A DNA stretch of 64,000 nucleotides. Origin: Pantoea sp. At-9b (GTDB lineage Bacteria; Pseudomonadota; Gammaproteobacteria; Enterobacterales; Enterobacteriaceae). Below, piece by piece: positions 38,165 through 47,800 of the stretch. Position 1 is the first letter of the stretch. The number at the start of each line of letters is the position of its first letter. Position numbers and translations under genes: made by a program. The notes beneath the pieces are model-generated. The model was not told the origin of the DNA. It was given only the letters and a program-made list of their open reading frames with translations, and ran no database searches. The DNA lies in the NCBI RefSeq assembly GCF_000175935.2, contig NC_014837.1, positions 2,542,001-2,606,000 on the forward strand, read 5' to 3'.

Positions 38165-39133
38165 TTAGCGCAGATTACGCAGGCGTTGGCGTGTGCCGGG
38201 GGGGACATTGTCCCATAACACGCAGGTTTTCCCCTCAAGCGACTGATAGAAAGGACTTATGTTCTCATCGCTCTCCAACTGGGTATTGAACACCACCTGA
38301 CCGGTTTCAGCATTAATGCTCAACATGCGATTAATAAATAGCCGCTGTAAGTCGCTGCGCAGGAACAAACCGTTATCCACGCTATTATCGGCGAGAAATC
38401 CTTCTTCATTTTCCTGAGTATCAATATGGCAGGCTTCCACCCACGGCCAACTGTGTCGCTCAGTCAGCCGCGTACCGGTGATCACGCAGGCACCGTAGCG
38501 CGCTTTCACCGCCGCGCTAAATTCGGCCTGGCTGGCACGCTGGAACACGCGGGCTTTCACACGCCTGCCCACTTCGGTACCCGGCATCACCGCACTCGGC
38601 ACCTTATGTTGCGGCGTGCTCAGTACCACCAGAAATTGCACCTTGCGTGATAACGGGAAACAGGGGTGCGCCTGGGGATCGAACAACTGCCAGTATTCAT
38701 CCTCTTCATTCTGGCGCATCAACACCAGTTTAAAGCCACGGCTCGCCAGCAGGTTTTGTGCTTCCGCCGAATGGGGATCGAGCATGGCGTAGACACGGGT
38801 TTCCCCCACCACCTTCCAGCGGTTCTCCTTCTTGATTTCATCCGTGCGGCGGAAATACAGGAAGGCTTGCTGGTTTTTCAGGTAATGTTCAAAGCGACGC
38901 AGATAGTTTTTGCGTTCATTGTCGTCCGAGACAAACAGCAGATCCTCGATCGGGCTATTAATCTCCTGCTGGGCAAACACCGCGCGGATCACTAAATTGC
39001 GATAGCTGGTTGACGGGCTCAGCAACCCACGTGCGGTAAGCTCTTTCTCGTCAGGATGCTGCTGCATGTAACGCAACGCGATCTCTTCGAAAGTCAGTAG
39101 CTCACCCGGTAACAAGTCATAATTGAAGCGCAT
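38165..39133 (-). CDS. HNH endonuclease-type protein between fliA and fliC
   Basis: 322 residues. The C-terminal HNH domain has the full signature: CVITG (216-220), VEACHI (232-237) with the first catalytic His, NSVDNGLFLRSDLQRLF (250-266) with Asn ligands. The N-terminal 200 residues are of unknown fold. ATG 39133 gives MRFNYDLLPGELL; an upstream frame adds 10 unsupported residues. It lies inside the flagellar region with a sigma-28-like box upstream. DNA cleavage is expected from the motif, but no role in motility is known to me. Confidence 0.85.
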   Translation of the reverse strand: MRFNYDLLPGELLTFEEIALRYMQQHPDEKELTARGLLSPSTSYRNLVIRAVFAQQEINSPIEDLLFVSDDNERKNYLRRFEHYLKNQQAFLYFRRTDEIKKENRWKVVGETRVYAMLDPHSAEAQNLLASRGFKLVLMRQNEEDEYWQLFDPQAHPCFPLSRKVQFLVVLSTPQHKVPSAVMPGTEVGRRVKARVFQRASQAEFSAAVKARYGACVITGTRLTERHSWPWVEACHIDTQENEEGFLADNSVDNGLFLRSDLQRLFINRMLSINAETGQVVFNTQLESDENISPFYQSLEGKTCVLWDNVPPGTRQRLRNLR

Positions 39134-39452
39134 AGACACCCCAGAAAATGGAAAAAGTAACAAACTGGCAACTTTGCTTTTTCATCATTATCGGCAGCGC
39201 TGGCGCGTTCTGTAATGGATTCATCTGTCAGTTGCAAGACAGATTTTGCTCATCAATGTCAACGATACATCCCTTTCCAGACGGCTATTCGTTCGATTGA
39301 CCACTCCACAAAGGCATACCCTGTGATCATTTATGCTTCTGACAAGCCCACTGAAACGTCACTCGTTGGAGAATCGTTTTCAGAATCTGTGAGTTAATGT
39401 AAACAATCTGCTTTAATCCCAGGACTTTTTCACTTGCTGACGTAGGTTAAAA
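39134..39452. other. Intergenic region between the HNH gene and the acyltransferase gene
   Basis: 319 bp, AT-rich towards the right. It contains the candidate sigma-28 promoter for the HNH gene. No credible promoter motif is seen for the plus-strand gene, and no ORF. Confidence 0.4.
39188..39214 (-). promoter_or_regulatory. Candidate sigma-28 promoter of the HNH gene
   Basis: Minus strand: perfect -10 GCCGATAA (39188-39195), 11-bp spacer, -35 TACAGAAC (39207-39214). The -35 differs by one base from that of fliA. The -10 lies about 55 bp before the HNH gene start. Confidence 0.5.
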
Positions 39453-40055
39453 ATGAATCCATTTGACGTTGGTTTTTACACTGAACATGAATTAAAAGAT
39501 TTCGGTTTCAAAGCGCTAGGAAAAAACATCGCCATTGCCAAAAATTGCACAATCATAGGGTTGGGTAATATTTCGATTGGTGATAATGTCAGGATTGACG
39601 GATACACAACCATAGTTGCCAATGGCAATGGCTTTTTGAATTTAGGATCATTTATTCATATAGGAGGATACTCTTTATTATCCGCAGGTGCTGGCATCAC
39701 AATGGATGATTTTAGTGGTATATCTCAAGGTGTTAAAATTTACAGTAAAACAGATGATTACACGGGTCAGCACTTAACTAATCCGACAGTCGATCCCCAA
39801 TATACGGGGGTTGTTTGCGGAGAGGTTATTTTAAGTCGCCATGTCATTGTTGGCTCAGGCACGGTTATTCTTCCTGGCGTGACGATCGGGGAGGGTTCGT
39901 CCGTAGGTGCATTATCTCTTGTCACCAAGAACCTGCCAGAATGGGGAGTCTATTTTGGCGCACCGGTAAGCAAAATAAAAAACCGGAAGAAAAACCTGCT
40001 TGAACTGGAGCGTGAATTTTTATCACAACAGGCAAAAACCAGGTCTTCCTCCTGA
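39453..40055 (+). CDS. Left-handed beta-helix sugar acyltransferase (VioB-like)
   Basis: 200 residues made of hexapeptide repeats (NISIGDNVRIDGY, FIHIGGYSLLSAGAGITMDDFSGIS, VILPGVTIGEGSSVGALSLVTKNLPEWGVYFGAP), with the NPTVDP loop typical of acetyltransferases that work on amino sugars. It converges on a sugar aminotransferase gene. The pair matches the vioA/vioB logic of making dTDP-4-acylamino-4,6-dideoxyglucose (viosamine) for flagellin decoration in Pseudomonas syringae. The exact sugar and acyl group are inferred. Its base composition is more AT-rich than its neighbours, suggesting acquisition. Confidence 0.82.
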   Translation: MNPFDVGFYTEHELKDFGFKALGKNIAIAKNCTIIGLGNISIGDNVRIDGYTTIVANGNGFLNLGSFIHIGGYSLLSAGAGITMDDFSGISQGVKIYSKTDDYTGQHLTNPTVDPQYTGVVCGEVILSRHVIVGSGTVILPGVTIGEGSSVGALSLVTKNLPEWGVYFGAPVSKIKNRKKNLLELEREFLSQQAKTRSSS

Positions 40056-40135
40056 TAAATGTTGCGCAGCTAATACCTGGACCAAACCAAGGGGATGTAT
40101 TAGTTATATCTCCCCTGTCAGGGGAGATATTAGCT

Positions 40136-41287
40136 TCAGGCTGCCGCGAACTGGCTGGCGGCCAACACAATATCAATGATCCGCGTCTGCTCCGCATCGG
40201 TCAGAGTAGGATGGATTGGTAGGCACAGCACCTGTTGCGAGGTTTCAGTCGCCACCGGCAGATTATCGGAATGAGATGAATCATAGCCTTTATACATCGG
40301 GAACTCTGAAATCAGCGGATAGAAGTAACGCCGCGCGTAGATCCCCTCATCCTTCATGCGCTGGTAGAGTTCATCGCGCGACAGCGGGAAGCGGTCTGGC
40401 TGGATAAACAGCGGGCAATAGGCGTAGTTCCACTCAGTTTGCGCATCGCTGTGTAACAACGATATACCAGGGACGGCAGACAACGCTTCAACGTAGCGTT
40501 GATATATCCGCCGACGCACCGCAAATGCCGCATCAACGTGTTTGAGTTGTAACATGCCAAACGCTGCCTGAAACTCGCTCATTTTGCCGTTGATACCCGC
40601 CGCCACCACGGTGGTTTCATCGGCGAAGCCGAAGTTCTTGAGATAATCGATACGTCGCTTAATTTTCTCATCTGGACAGATGATCGCCCCGCCCTCAAAG
40701 GTGTTGAAGACCTTGGTTGCATGGAAGCTCAGAACCGATAAATCACCGTGATTCAGGATGCTGACCCCCTCACGCTTCACCGCAAAGGCATGGGCGGCAT
40801 CATAAATCACCCGCAGCCCGTAGGTATCGGCAATGCGTGCAATTGCGTCAGTATCGCAAGGAATGCCATAACAATGTACCGGCAGGATCGCGCTGGTTTG
40901 CGGCGTGATAGCCGCCTCAATTTTGGCCGGATCAAGGTTACAGGTTACCGGATCGATATCGACAAACACCGGTTTGATCCCATTCCACAACAGCGAGTGC
41001 GACGTCGCGACGAAGGAGTAAGGTGTGGTGATCACCTCCCCACCCACGCGCAATGCCTGCAATGCGGTCATTAATGCCAGCGTACCGTTAGAGAACAAGC
41101 AGATATGTTTGACCCCCAGGTACTCCGCCAGCGCCGCTTCCAGTGCCTGATGATAAGGCCCCCCATTGGTGAGATATTTGCTCTGCCAGATATCCTCCAG
41201 ATAAGGAATAAACTCCTCAAGCGGTGGTAATAACGGGCAGGTCACCAGAATGTTTTTATTGTCGTACTGTGGCGCGATCTTTTTCAT
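40136..41287 (-). CDS. PLP-dependent sugar aminotransferase (DegT/DnrJ/EryC1 family, VioA-like)
   Basis: 383 residues. The PLP Lys is in SFHATKVFNTFEGGAI; other landmarks are SNGTLALMTALQAL, the Asp of IYDAAHAF and GINGKMSEFQAAFGMLQL. It would aminate a nucleotide-linked 4-keto sugar, probably dTDP-4-keto-6-deoxyglucose. ATG 41287 follows AGGGGG; the TTG before it is not needed. It lies 34 bp downstream of the 1142-residue glycosyltransferase on the same strand, so they are likely co-transcribed. Confidence 0.87.
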   Translation of the reverse strand: MKKIAPQYDNKNILVTCPLLPPLEEFIPYLEDIWQSKYLTNGGPYHQALEAALAEYLGVKHICLFSNGTLALMTALQALRVGGEVITTPYSFVATSHSLLWNGIKPVFVDIDPVTCNLDPAKIEAAITPQTSAILPVHCYGIPCDTDAIARIADTYGLRVIYDAAHAFAVKREGVSILNHGDLSVLSFHATKVFNTFEGGAIICPDEKIKRRIDYLKNFGFADETTVVAAGINGKMSEFQAAFGMLQLKHVDAAFAVRRRIYQRYVEALSAVPGISLLHSDAQTEWNYAYCPLFIQPDRFPLSRDELYQRMKDEGIYARRYFYPLISEFPMYKGYDSSHSDNLPVATETSQQVLCLPIHPTLTDAEQTRIIDIVLAASQFAAA

Positions 41288-41321
41288 CAAAACCCCCTGT
41301 GGGCGGTGTTATGTGTCACGG

Positions 41322-44300
41322 TCAGGAAAAATGGATACCAGCTTGCTGCCAGAAGGTCGCAAGCTCGTCAGCGGTTAACTGATGCACGGGATCGGGTGCC
41401 AGAACCGGCGGCCATTCTGCCTGCTGATGCCAGTCGAGAAGTGCGGTTACCCAGAGATGCTCTTTGTTACGGACATAGCTGGCTGTCCCACGGTGCCGAA
41501 GTGACGTAATATCGCTACACAGCACCGGCAGACCCGCAGCCTGATAATCAAGTAAAGACAAATCATCTTTGCCACGGTTTTCGTCCTGATTGAGCCGGAA
41601 CAGCACTGCCATATCCACGTTAAGGCTGATGAGTTCATTGGCCGTAACCGCTCCCGATTCAGTACGATGGATTTCGCTGATCGATTCGATCCAGCTGGCC
41701 GGTGCGGCTCCACGGATCACCCAATCGATAAATGTGGCGGTTTCACTGACAACCCGGGCAAAAAAGCGCACATCAGCCGCACTGAGTTGGCTGGTTTCGC
41801 ACAACACCCGTAAACGTGAATGACGCGGTGCACGAACCGGCGGCATGTCCGGCATCGCGACCAACGGTGGCAACGGGAAAGTGGTTTGTTTACGCTTCTG
41901 CAACCATTGCTGTAACTCTTCGCTCCATACCAGCCAGCCGTTGAGCCAGCTGGCCTGCAACAGATCTGAGCCAGATTGCTGGCTGAAACGGGCCTCTGGC
42001 AGGCAATAGCAGCGACAGCCATGCATGCTCACCATCGTTGCAATGTTTTCCCGCTGTCGTTCAGCGACGTCGGCGGCGAAGATCAACACATCCGGTTGCA
42101 GGCGCATGACCACCCACGGTGCCAGAGCGTCATAGGACAACAGTGCAATCTGTTGTTGCTCTGCCATCGCATTCAGTATCTGCAACAGACGCGCGCTGTT
42201 CGGCTGACTTTTATCGCCATGCACAAACACCACGCGGGGTACCTGCGCCTCGCTAAACGCTGGCCAGATTTGTTTCAGGCTTTCGTCTACGCTGAAAGCA
42301 TCACCGTACAACGAGTAATTCAGGGGATAACCGGGATCACACAGCAAATCACGTCCCCAGTGCTGTAACAGCTTACTGGCTTCTGCTGACATAGCATTCA
42401 ATACGCGTGCCTTGCCATCCGTTGCCACCACGCTATGAGGGGTCCAGATAGCACGATGGCCAGCCCGAGCGACTTTCAGCGCAAAGTCGATCTCCGCCAC
42501 GGCAAGATCGGCATAGCGTTCATCCAATCCGCCCAACTGCTGCCAGCAATCTTTACGCACCAACAAGCACTGTCCGTTTAACAGCCGCGACTGGCGATCG
42601 CTTTGCAGATAACCACCTCTGATCAGAGAATCCCAGCGCTCACCTTGACCGATATGACCCGCCAGCCCACGATAACCGGCAATCAGGCCCGCCGAGAGAA
42701 TATGCTGTTCGGTGTGGATCAGTTTCGGCCCCACCAACACGACTTCCGGGCGCAGCGCATGGTTCATCAACGCTGCCAGCCAGTTATCCAACAAAAAAAT
42801 CAGCTGTGGTTCGATAAAGCACAGGTATTCGCCAGTGGCCTGTGCGGCTGCGGCGTTGCGCAGTGCCACCGGCTGCCAGTCAACCACCACGTCAATCACG
42901 CGAATACGTGTCGGATCGATAGTTGCCAGTCCCGCCAGCCAGCTATTCAGCGTGCTATCGTCATGTCGATGATTGACCACCAGCAGTTCGGTATGCGGCC
43001 AGTTGTTATGTTGCAACAAACTGGTGATAGCACGCTCCAGCGTTGCCAGTGAACTGCCCGCCAGCAGGATCAACGAAACCCGGGGTAACGCGGCGTGACC
43101 ATATAACAACTGCATGGTCATACCTGGCTGGATTTGCACCGACGCAGCGGGATATCCCATCAATTGCAAACTATGTTCCAGCACCTGCGCCGTCTCCAGG
43201 CTCTCGTCCTCACTCAACTGCGGTTCCGGCAAAATACATAACATATCTGGATAGTGCCGGATTGCCTCTGCGCCTCCATGCAACGCAATCCGCTGCATCA
43301 GAGCCACTTCCAGTGCCTGAGGATATTGCTGCGCCTCGCCAGACCAGCGTTGCAGTGCCTGACGTGACAACAAACAACGCTTCAGATAGGACGCAGGCGC
43401 TGCGCTGAACAGATCCCAGTCCCAGTGTGGCTTCAGATGCGGCACCGCATCACCTGCCGCGTTCAGCCACAGCTCGTCGCTGTATACCGCCAGGGCATCC
43501 GTCTGTTTGCTGAGAAAATGGGCCAGTACTGGCCAGCTTTCCGCGCTGTAAAAACTGCCTGCGGGAATGCACTGTAACCAGTCGAATGCGCATTCGGCAG
43601 TCGCCTGTTGCAACCAGCTGTGCCATTCATCAGCAGGCATCACCAGCATGTCTGCGGGAACGGCCATGTTTTGCGCCGCAATCACCACCACCTGAACGAA
43701 GGCAGGCCGTTGTGCCAGGGTGTCGAGCGTCAGCAACAGATGATCAGGCTGCGCAGGATCGTCAAACACCGCCACCAGCATGCGCGGCGGACTGGCTAAG
43801 GTCAGCCGGTCACGCAGGTTGGGGGTCAGATGGCGCTGCACCAACCAGTTTTCCAGACGCCCCTGCCGCAATGCCTGCTGGTGCTGACGCAATTTTTGCT
43901 GCGTCATATCAACCAGTTGCTGTATCTGCTCCTGTGTCTGTTCGCGGCGCGCCAGTAAGGTGTCACGCATTTGCCACAGATTGGTCCGTGCCGCCTCAAG
44001 CGTGGCTGGATGATCATCCCAACAGAAGCCGACACCCCCGTATTCAGCCAGGGTTGTTGCTGTCATAGCATATTTTTCGTAACCCGGTGCCGTCAGGCCG
44101 ACTACTGGGCAGCCACACAAAATCGCCAACAACGCCGTGCCAGAGGCTTCATAGCTATACAACGTTCGCGCAGTTTTCAGTTTCGCGGCCAGTTCTGCCA
44201 GCGTAAGCGGATTGCGCATTGAGAGGATCTCAATGCCGGGTGGTAAGCGGGAGAAATCTACCGCCGATAACGGTACACGGTTGAGATAAAGGAGGTCGCA

Positions 44301-44750
44301 GCTTTTCTCGGGCTGATCGTCCTGGAAAAGGTCGAGGTCATAACACTCGATATTCAGTATGCGTGGGCTCGCGTATTTGCCGGCAAACTCCGGGCGATAC
44401 CAGAAAAACAGATCATCAGGGCCAGCCTCCAGGTCATTGCCGTTAATGACTCCTTCCTGGTTCAGCATGTAACGCACCGCCATCGGTGCCCGATGAGGGT
44501 TACCGCTCACCACTTCCGGATAAATAACGGTAAACAGGCCGCCACGCAGTTGGTACTCCCGCAGTTCTTTACCGCTGACCGCCGGTGTATTCCACGCCGG
44601 ATTAACGGTGCAATTGACCATCCACGCTTGTCTGCCACTTTCATTCAACAGATGACACAAGCGATGCATCACCTGAATACCAAGGGAAGACTCGCGATAA
44701 TCCGGCGCGACAATAAAATAAGGGAAGTTTTCGTCCTGAATGGTGGTCAT
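41322..44750 (-). CDS. Giant multidomain glycosyltransferase (1142 aa)
   Basis: An N-terminal GT-B-like domain covers about 1-255 (YFIVAPDYRESSLGIQVMHRL, YEASGTALLAILCGCPVVGL). A charged coiled coil at about 270-310 (EQTQEQIQQLVDMTQQKLRQHQQALRQ) follows. A GT2-like domain begins at about 565 (RVSLILLAGSSLATLERAITSLL, QATGEYLCFIEPQ), and a second GT-B-like domain fills the C-terminus (VVFVHGDKSQPNSARLLQIL, LDYQAAGLPVLCSDI). The GT2 part lacks a clear DxD: the usual position reads IEPQ. It is homologous in its middle to the next glycosyltransferase. It probably builds a flagellin glycan, given the position by fliC. Confidence 0.82.
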   Translation of the reverse strand: MTTIQDENFPYFIVAPDYRESSLGIQVMHRLCHLLNESGRQAWMVNCTVNPAWNTPAVSGKELREYQLRGGLFTVIYPEVVSGNPHRAPMAVRYMLNQEGVINGNDLEAGPDDLFFWYRPEFAGKYASPRILNIECYDLDLFQDDQPEKSCDLLYLNRVPLSAVDFSRLPPGIEILSMRNPLTLAELAAKLKTARTLYSYEASGTALLAILCGCPVVGLTAPGYEKYAMTATTLAEYGGVGFCWDDHPATLEAARTNLWQMRDTLLARREQTQEQIQQLVDMTQQKLRQHQQALRQGRLENWLVQRHLTPNLRDRLTLASPPRMLVAVFDDPAQPDHLLLTLDTLAQRPAFVQVVVIAAQNMAVPADMLVMPADEWHSWLQQATAECAFDWLQCIPAGSFYSAESWPVLAHFLSKQTDALAVYSDELWLNAAGDAVPHLKPHWDWDLFSAAPASYLKRCLLSRQALQRWSGEAQQYPQALEVALMQRIALHGGAEAIRHYPDMLCILPEPQLSEDESLETAQVLEHSLQLMGYPAASVQIQPGMTMQLLYGHAALPRVSLILLAGSSLATLERAITSLLQHNNWPHTELLVVNHRHDDSTLNSWLAGLATIDPTRIRVIDVVVDWQPVALRNAAAAQATGEYLCFIEPQLIFLLDNWLAALMNHALRPEVVLVGPKLIHTEQHILSAGLIAGYRGLAGHIGQGERWDSLIRGGYLQSDRQSRLLNGQCLLVRKDCWQQLGGLDERYADLAVAEIDFALKVARAGHRAIWTPHSVVATDGKARVLNAMSAEASKLLQHWGRDLLCDPGYPLNYSLYGDAFSVDESLKQIWPAFSEAQVPRVVFVHGDKSQPNSARLLQILNAMAEQQQIALLSYDALAPWVVMRLQPDVLIFAADVAERQRENIATMVSMHGCRCYCLPEARFSQQSGSDLLQASWLNGWLVWSEELQQWLQKRKQTTFPLPPLVAMPDMPPVRAPRHSRLRVLCETSQLSAADVRFFARVVSETATFIDWVIRGAAPASWIESISEIHRTESGAVTANELISLNVDMAVLFRLNQDENRGKDDLSLLDYQAAGLPVLCSDITSLRHRGTASYVRNKEHLWVTALLDWHQQAEWPPVLAPDPVHQLTADELATFWQQAGIHFS

Positions 44751-44869
44751 CGTTGTACGCTTCTTCTGTAGCTGATGTAGCCCGGCAAATATTGCCTATA
44801 GTAACGACCCCGCACTGCCTCCAATCCCCAAAACAAAGGGCAAAAACGGGGTGTTTCTCGCTTCTGCTA

Positions 44870-47800
44870 TCAGGCAGTCCAGCTCTTTAACCAGTTATCA
44901 AGGTGCTGACCGGTAAGCATCCACTCATTGCGCACCTCAGTTTGCAGCGTCAGGCCCGCGCGCGCACTGGCATCCGCATCATGCAGATGCATACGAATCG
45001 CATCCACCCAATCTTTGAAGCGATTCTTCACCCGCGTGACGGGCATGTCAGTGTGGCGATAGCACTCCACATCGCTGCAGATCACGGGAACGCCGCAGGC
45101 ACCGTACTCCATCAGACGCAGATTGCTTTTACAGACGTTGAAAATGTTGTCTTCCACCGGGGCCAGTGCCAGATCAAGATTCAGCGCCGCCAGTGCCGCC
45201 GGATAGAGACTGATATCGACGCCAGCATGATGTTCATGCACGTAAGGACGCAGCTTTTCCGGGCACATGCCCATAAACACCCACTCCACCTCATTCGCCA
45301 GCGTCTTGACCACATCGGCAATCATCTCCAGATCGCCCTGATGACTGGAACCCCCGGCCCAGCCGACACGCGGTTTGCGCCCCTGTCCACGCAAGCTTTG
45401 CAGGTTGCCCCACCAGTTCACTGGCAGACGGTTCAGCACCACCTGGATATCGGGATGGAAAGTGGCGAGCGACTCGGCCAGCGGGGGTGTCGAGACGACA
45501 AAACGGTCAAAGTAGCTCAGGCTTTTGCGCAATAACCCTGAGATCTCTTGGCTGAAGTTGGCACGGTTGTAGTGCTTCATCGGCAGGTTAAGGATGTAGT
45601 CATCCAGTTCAAACACTTTAAACATTGCAGGCAACTTGCCAGCGCGCTCGATCCACGAATGGAAGCTCGGCGTATACCGACGCTGAATAATCAGGCTGTC
45701 AGGGCGGTATTGCGCCACTTCGCTGAGATTAAGCAGTGATAATGATGCGTTGCCCTGTGCCTTCCCCTCAACCTGCATGGCATACAAGGGTTGCAGCATG
45801 CGGTAATGACCACAACCCGCCGTATCGGAGTGATGCAGCAGCAATTGCGGCAGCGCCTTGCTTTTGACCGGGCGCCAGCTGATCTCGCTATCGTTACTGA
45901 TATCAAAGTGGCGACTGCGCAGAGACAGGTTGGTGTTGTAGGCCGGGTCATGCCCCACCAGCGGTAGCCAGCGCTGCAACAGTTTGTCTTCTTCCTGCTG
46001 CTTGAGCTGAGCGGCGGTCTGGATCGTGACGCCAGCGAAGGGATTTTTACGTTCGGCGGCGCGCAGGATGCGTGCGTATGGCGTCCAGACCGTGAGATAA
46101 CCCTGTTCGCGCGCTCGCAGACACAAATCTACGTCGCTAAACAACGGCTGGTTTTCATCAAAACCATTCAGTACCGCGAACACGGCAAAACGCACCAGCA
46201 TAAAGTCGCCGGATACCGCGCTGTAATTCTGATCCAGATGCAAACGTCCTAATGCGCTCGGGTCTTTATCATCATGACCACGCAGCACCTCACCGACCAC
46301 ACCACCGATCCCCAGCACATAACCCGCATGACGAACTTTATTATTAGCGGAGAGCTGCTTGCCACCGACAATGGCCACCTCCGGGCGTTGTGCATGATTG
46401 AGCAGGTTATCCAGCCATTCTCCATCGGCAATTGCCAACTCGCTGTGCATAAACATCAGGTATTCACCCTGTGCCTGCTCTGCCGCCAGATTGCTCATCG
46501 CCCCCTGATGCCAGGGGTGCGGGTATTGAATGAGGCGAATACGCTGCGGATCCACCGTCGCAATGGCACTCAGCCAGCTGTCGCGTTCAGGGCTGTGCTG
46601 ATCGTCAGCCACAATCAGCAACTCATAATGCTGATAGCGCGTCTTCTCCATCAGCGTGGTGACGCAGGTAATCAGCGCGGGCAGGCTTTGTCCGGCGAGG
46701 ATCACGATCGAAACTTTTGGCTGTGTCTCATGGTTGTAGCGCAGGCGATAGTTGTAGTAACTGTCGAGGGCGATCTCAGCATTGGCGTAACCTCGATTTT
46801 GCAAGTGACGCTGGATAATCCCGGCGTCCACTGCCACATCGCGCGCGCGCAGGTGAGCCGTCAGCAGAGGTTCAGCCAGGTGCCCTACCACGTTCAATCC
46901 CTGTGATTCGATCAGTTTAACCATCAGATCCAGTTCTGCCGCCTGCGGATAATTGAGATCAAACCCTTCCGCCGCCAGCAGCAACTCACGGCGGAACAGC
47001 CAGTGCCGCGCCATGGTTTTCGGTGAGCTGAGCAACATATCGAGGTTGAAATCCGGGCGGAACGCCAGACCGGTAGGTTCACCGTTAATGAAGAAGTACT
47101 CATCCGCGTACATCGCCAGCACATCATCACGAGATGGCAACGCGCTGGCCAACGCAATCAGGCCGGAAGCATTGAAGCATGTACCGGACTCAATCAGGAT
47201 AAACCAGTGCGCATCCTGATCGTTGATCAGTTGGTTGATCACCGGCAGACGCTGTTCTGCTGTAGCCGGAAACGCCAGTGCACCCTGCTGATTATCCGTC
47301 ACCGCACCCACCAGCAGGGGACGCAGCGTCAGTAATGGTGAAGAAAATGCCTCAATTGAAGCCAGCGTTTGCGCCAGTTGACTGGCATTCTCTGGGGTCA
47401 CCGTAATGATGATCGCCAGTGATACCGGTTGCGCTAAATCTGCACTGAGCTGCGCCAGCGCCGCCTGGTGGCACGGCTTTAGTTGTCGCACCAGATTCCA
47501 GTGACTGAGGGTGCTGCTGCTGAGTGCCTGGTACTGCAACTGACGGATATTGTGCTGGCTGATGTTCTGCGGTTCCCCTGGTGCAGCCACGGTTATCATT
47601 TCAGAAGATCCCGTGGCGCAGGTGTACCACGACGCTTTACGCAGTTGCAGAATCAGACGGTCACGTTGCTCGCGGATATGCTCTTCGCCCTCATTCTGGT
47701 GCGGCTGGATATGCACATCGGAAACCCGCACCGAGCACAACGGCGTCGGGAACCACACCACATCCCCTTGAATCAGCAGCTTGCTGTACAGTATCAACGC

